Assembly (NCBI GenBank): GCA_001570385.1
Contig: BBYL01000020.1
Location: forward strand, 62,001 to 126,000
Length of the DNA: 64,000 nucleotides
Direction of reading: 5' to 3'
DNA from: Microtetraspora glauca
GTDB lineage: Bacteria; Actinomycetota; Actinomycetes; Streptosporangiales; Streptosporangiaceae
The translations under genes and the position numbers were made by a program. The notes under the pieces are model-generated. The model ran no database searches, was not told the DNA's origin, and saw only the letters and a list, made by a program, of their open reading frames with translations. Positions 62,152 through 64,000 of the stretch are shown piece by piece. The number at the start of each line of letters is the position of its first letter. Within the stretch, counting starts at the first letter, position 1.

Positions 62152-62831
62152 ACGACACCTTCGAAGACCGCCTGCTCGCGGCGCTCAAGGCCGAGATGGC
62201 CGCCCGGCCGGAGGCGAGGCCCGTCGCGGCGGCGCGCCGGATGACCGGTCGCAGGATCCTGACGGGAGCCGCCGTCCTCGGCGTCGCCGCCACCGCGGCC
62301 GTCGCCGTGCCGATGGTGATCGGCGCGCAGACCCCCGCGTACGCGTTGACGAAGAACGCCGACGGCTCGATCAACCTCAAGATCAACGAATTCCGGGATC
62401 CGGATCAGGTCGAGAAGGACCTGGCCGACATGGGGGTGCGCGCCGACATCACGTACCTGCCCCTGGGCAAGCGGTGCGCCGACGGCCGGGCGCCCTTTGT
62501 GGACGGCGACCGCACCACCACGACCTCCGAGGAACTCCGGAGCAAGGACCCGGCCGTTCAGGAGGAACTGCGGAAGAGGATGGAGAAAACGGTGTCCTAC
62601 AAGGCCATCCGGCCCAAGAACGGCATCACGATCTATCCGCGGTACATCAGGCCCGGCCAGATCGTGATGATCGAGGTCGCGGAGAATCCGGTCGAGCCGA
62701 CGGTGGACAAGCCGGGGGTCGCCTGGCAGTTCAGCGGCAGGCTGACGGAGGGGCCGGTCAAGCCCTGCCAGGTCGTCGACCAGCCCGGTGCGTTCGAGAT
62801 CGGCGACGCCACGCCGCCGCCCGGCAGCTGA
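62148..62831 (+). CDS. Sigma-factor-linked membrane protein, putative regulator
   Basis: A 227-residue protein: a cytoplasmic N-terminal head (1-35), one membrane segment (ILTGAAVLGVAATAAVAVPMVIGA) and an extracytoplasmic domain beginning ALTKNADGSINLKINEFRDPDQVEKDL. It overlaps the sigma stop by ATGA. The start of the outer domain resembles other actinobacterial proteins paired with SigE-type factors. Regulation of the sigma factor is inferred from pairing; no zinc-binding motif is visible. Confidence 0.65.
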   Translation: MNDTFEDRLLAALKAEMAARPEARPVAAARRMTGRRILTGAAVLGVAATAAVAVPMVIGAQTPAYALTKNADGSINLKINEFRDPDQVEKDLADMGVRADITYLPLGKRCADGRAPFVDGDRTTTTSEELRSKDPAVQEELRKRMEKTVSYKAIRPKNGITIYPRYIRPGQIVMIEVAENPVEPTVDKPGVAWQFSGRLTEGPVKPCQVVDQPGAFEIGDATPPPGS

Positions 62832-62933
62832 CGCGCGCCGGAGCCCTGACTCCCGTGCGAGCCCGTGGGCGCGGGTGCGGTTCGCGGCGGGCATTGGGGA
62901 ACGTGGACGCCCGCGAGTGGGAGACTTTCGGGC

Positions 62934-64000
62934 ATGGGTGCTCCACAGGTGACGTACGACGATGTCGTCGCCGCACGTGAACTTCTCGCCGGTGTGATCG
63001 TGCAGACTCCGGTCGTGCACTCCAGAGTGCTGTCCGAAATGCTCGGCGGCCCGGTCCATCTCAAGTGCGAGAACCTCCAGCGCGCCGGATCCTTCAAGGT
63101 GCGCGGGGCGTACGTCCGGATCGCGCGGCTCACCGACGAGGAGCGGGCCCGTGGTGTGGTCGCCGCCAGCGCGGGCAACCACGCCCAGGGGGTGGCGTTC
63201 GCGTCGGGGCTGCTCGGCGCGAAGTCGAGGGTCTACATGCCCGAGGGCGCTCCGCTGCCCAAGGTCGAGGCCACCCGCGCGTACGGCGCCGACGTCGTCT
63301 TCGCGGGGCACACGGTCGATGTGGCGCTGCAGGCGGCCAAGGACGACGCGGAGCGGTCGGGGGCGGTGTTCATCCACCCTTTCGATCACCCTGACGTGGT
63401 CGCCGGGCAGGGGACGATCGGGCTGGAGATCCTGGAGCAGTTCCCCGAAACCGGCACGATCGTCCTCCCCATCGGCGGCGGCGGGCTCGCGGCGGGCGTC
63501 GCCCTCGCGGTGAAGTCGCTCCGCCCCGGCATCAGGATCGTCGGCGTCCAGGCCGAACGCGCGGCGGCCTATCCGGAGTCACTCGCCGCCGGCCATCCGG
63601 TCATGGTGGAACCCACCTCCACGATGGCCGACGGCATCGCGGTCGGACGCCCGGGTGAGCTGCCGTTCGAGCTGATCCACTACCTGGTGGACAGCGTCGT
63701 CACGGTGTCGGAGGAGACGCTGTCCCGGGCGCTGCTGCTCTGCCTCGAACGCTCGAAGCTGGTCGTGGAGCCCGCGGGTGTGGCCGGGGTGGCCGCCCTG
63801 CTCGACCACCCGCACGCGTTCGAGCCGCCGGTGGTGGCGGTGCTCTCGGGCGGCAACATCGATCCGCTGCTGCTCTCCAAGGTGCTGCGGCACGGTCTCG
63901 CGGCGGCGGGGCGCTATCTCGCCTTCCGCATCCGGCTGACCGACCGGCCCGGTGCCCTGGCGGCGCTGCTCGCCAGGCTCGCGGATCTCGGCGCGAACGT
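62934..64000 (+). CDS. ilvA: Threonine dehydratase, 3'-truncated by window edge
   Basis: PLP enzyme converting threonine to 2-oxobutyrate for isoleucine synthesis. About 355 residues are visible. The PLP lysine is K55 in AGSFKVRGAY; other motifs are SAGNHAQGVAFAS, the phosphate loop PIGGGGLAAGVAL and VLSGGNIDPLLL. A C-terminal ACT domain begins at FRIRLTDRPGALAALLARLADLGAN and is cut by the window end. The biosynthetic versus catabolic type is unclear; the short ACT-containing form is common in actinomycetes. ATG 62934 has a weak ribosome binding site. Confidence 0.95.
   Translation, partial: MGAPQVTYDDVVAARELLAGVIVQTPVVHSRVLSEMLGGPVHLKCENLQRAGSFKVRGAYVRIARLTDEERARGVVAASAGNHAQGVAFASGLLGAKSRVYMPEGAPLPKVEATRAYGADVVFAGHTVDVALQAAKDDAERSGAVFIHPFDHPDVVAGQGTIGLEILEQFPETGTIVLPIGGGGLAAGVALAVKSLRPGIRIVGVQAERAAAYPESLAAGHPVMVEPTSTMADGIAVGRPGELPFELIHYLVDSVVTVSEETLSRALLLCLERSKLVVEPAGVAGVAALLDHPHAFEPPVVAVLSGGNIDPLLLSKVLRHGLAAAGRYLAFRIRLTDRPGALAALLARLADLGAN

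Overview
The window is 64 kb of high-GC actinobacterial chromosome. GTG and TTG starts are common, translational coupling through ATGA/GTGA overlaps is frequent, and the gene content (SigE-type sigma factors, PadR/HAAS pair, DUF501, DUF4287, FtsB-eno-mazG-mfd block, PPOX-type F420 protein) fits a filamentous actinomycete of the Streptosporangiaceae type. The family assignment is inferred from gene content only. Both ends cut genes: pth at the left and the threonine dehydratase at the right.

Region 1 (about 1.1-18.3 kb) is the most interesting part. It is a Wzx/Wzy-type exopolysaccharide cluster interleaved with a complete set of sulfate-activation genes. The initiating glycosylphosphotransferase is followed directly by cysQ, cysD and cysN, then a sulfotransferase, a GT2 and a WecG/TagA-type glycosyltransferase. 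Facing them is a tightly coupled minus-strand array: Wzz-like protein, Wzy-like ligase/polymerase, phosphotransferase, sulfotransferase, flippase, sulfotransferase. A GH26-like lipoprotein, a TauE-type anion permease and an APS kinase with a sulfurylase-like N-terminus follow. No sulfite- or PAPS-reducing gene is present. The set therefore reads as PAPS supply (CysDN, CysC), PAPS use (three sulfotransferases) and PAP removal (CysQ) for a sulfated surface glycan.

Region 2 (18.4-33.7 kb) is mostly housekeeping: a SigE-type sigma factor with a membrane-anchored beta-propeller partner, a methyltransferase, mfd, a SurA-like lipoprotein, mazG, eno, a DivIC/FtsB protein, DUF501, ppx, a PadR/HAAS pair with a perfect palindrome at its start, a family-5 uracil-DNA glycosylase, and a type II NADH dehydrogenase. 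The ndh promoter carries a perfect Rex operator and a second imperfect one. After a long terminator comes a class I tRNA with a UAA anticodon, which is unusual because leucine tRNAs normally have a long variable arm.

Region 3 (33.6-48.7 kb) starts with about 1 kb without a convincing gene, then a secreted collagen-like protein, a pentapeptide protein, a GreA-type factor, a PucR regulator next to an FAD-dependent amine/amino-acid oxidoreductase, a BI-1-type membrane protein, small conserved proteins, a thiolase, a PQQ-propeller lipoprotein, an SGNH hydrolase, and the reverse-transsulfuration-type pair cystathionine beta-synthase and cystathionine gamma-synthase/lyase.

Region 4 (48.8-64 kb) holds a GntR-GNAT pair, a DUF6292-like protein, a VWA protein / lipoprotein / MoxR-type ATPase block, a FIST sensor protein ending exactly at a 211-bp MITE-like element (14-bp perfect terminal repeats, CTAG duplication), a DinB-like protein, a divergent TetR/MFS pair with a broken cupin gene coupled behind the transporter, a serine-recombinase remnant, a PLP decarboxylase, a second sigma/membrane-protein pair, and ilvA.
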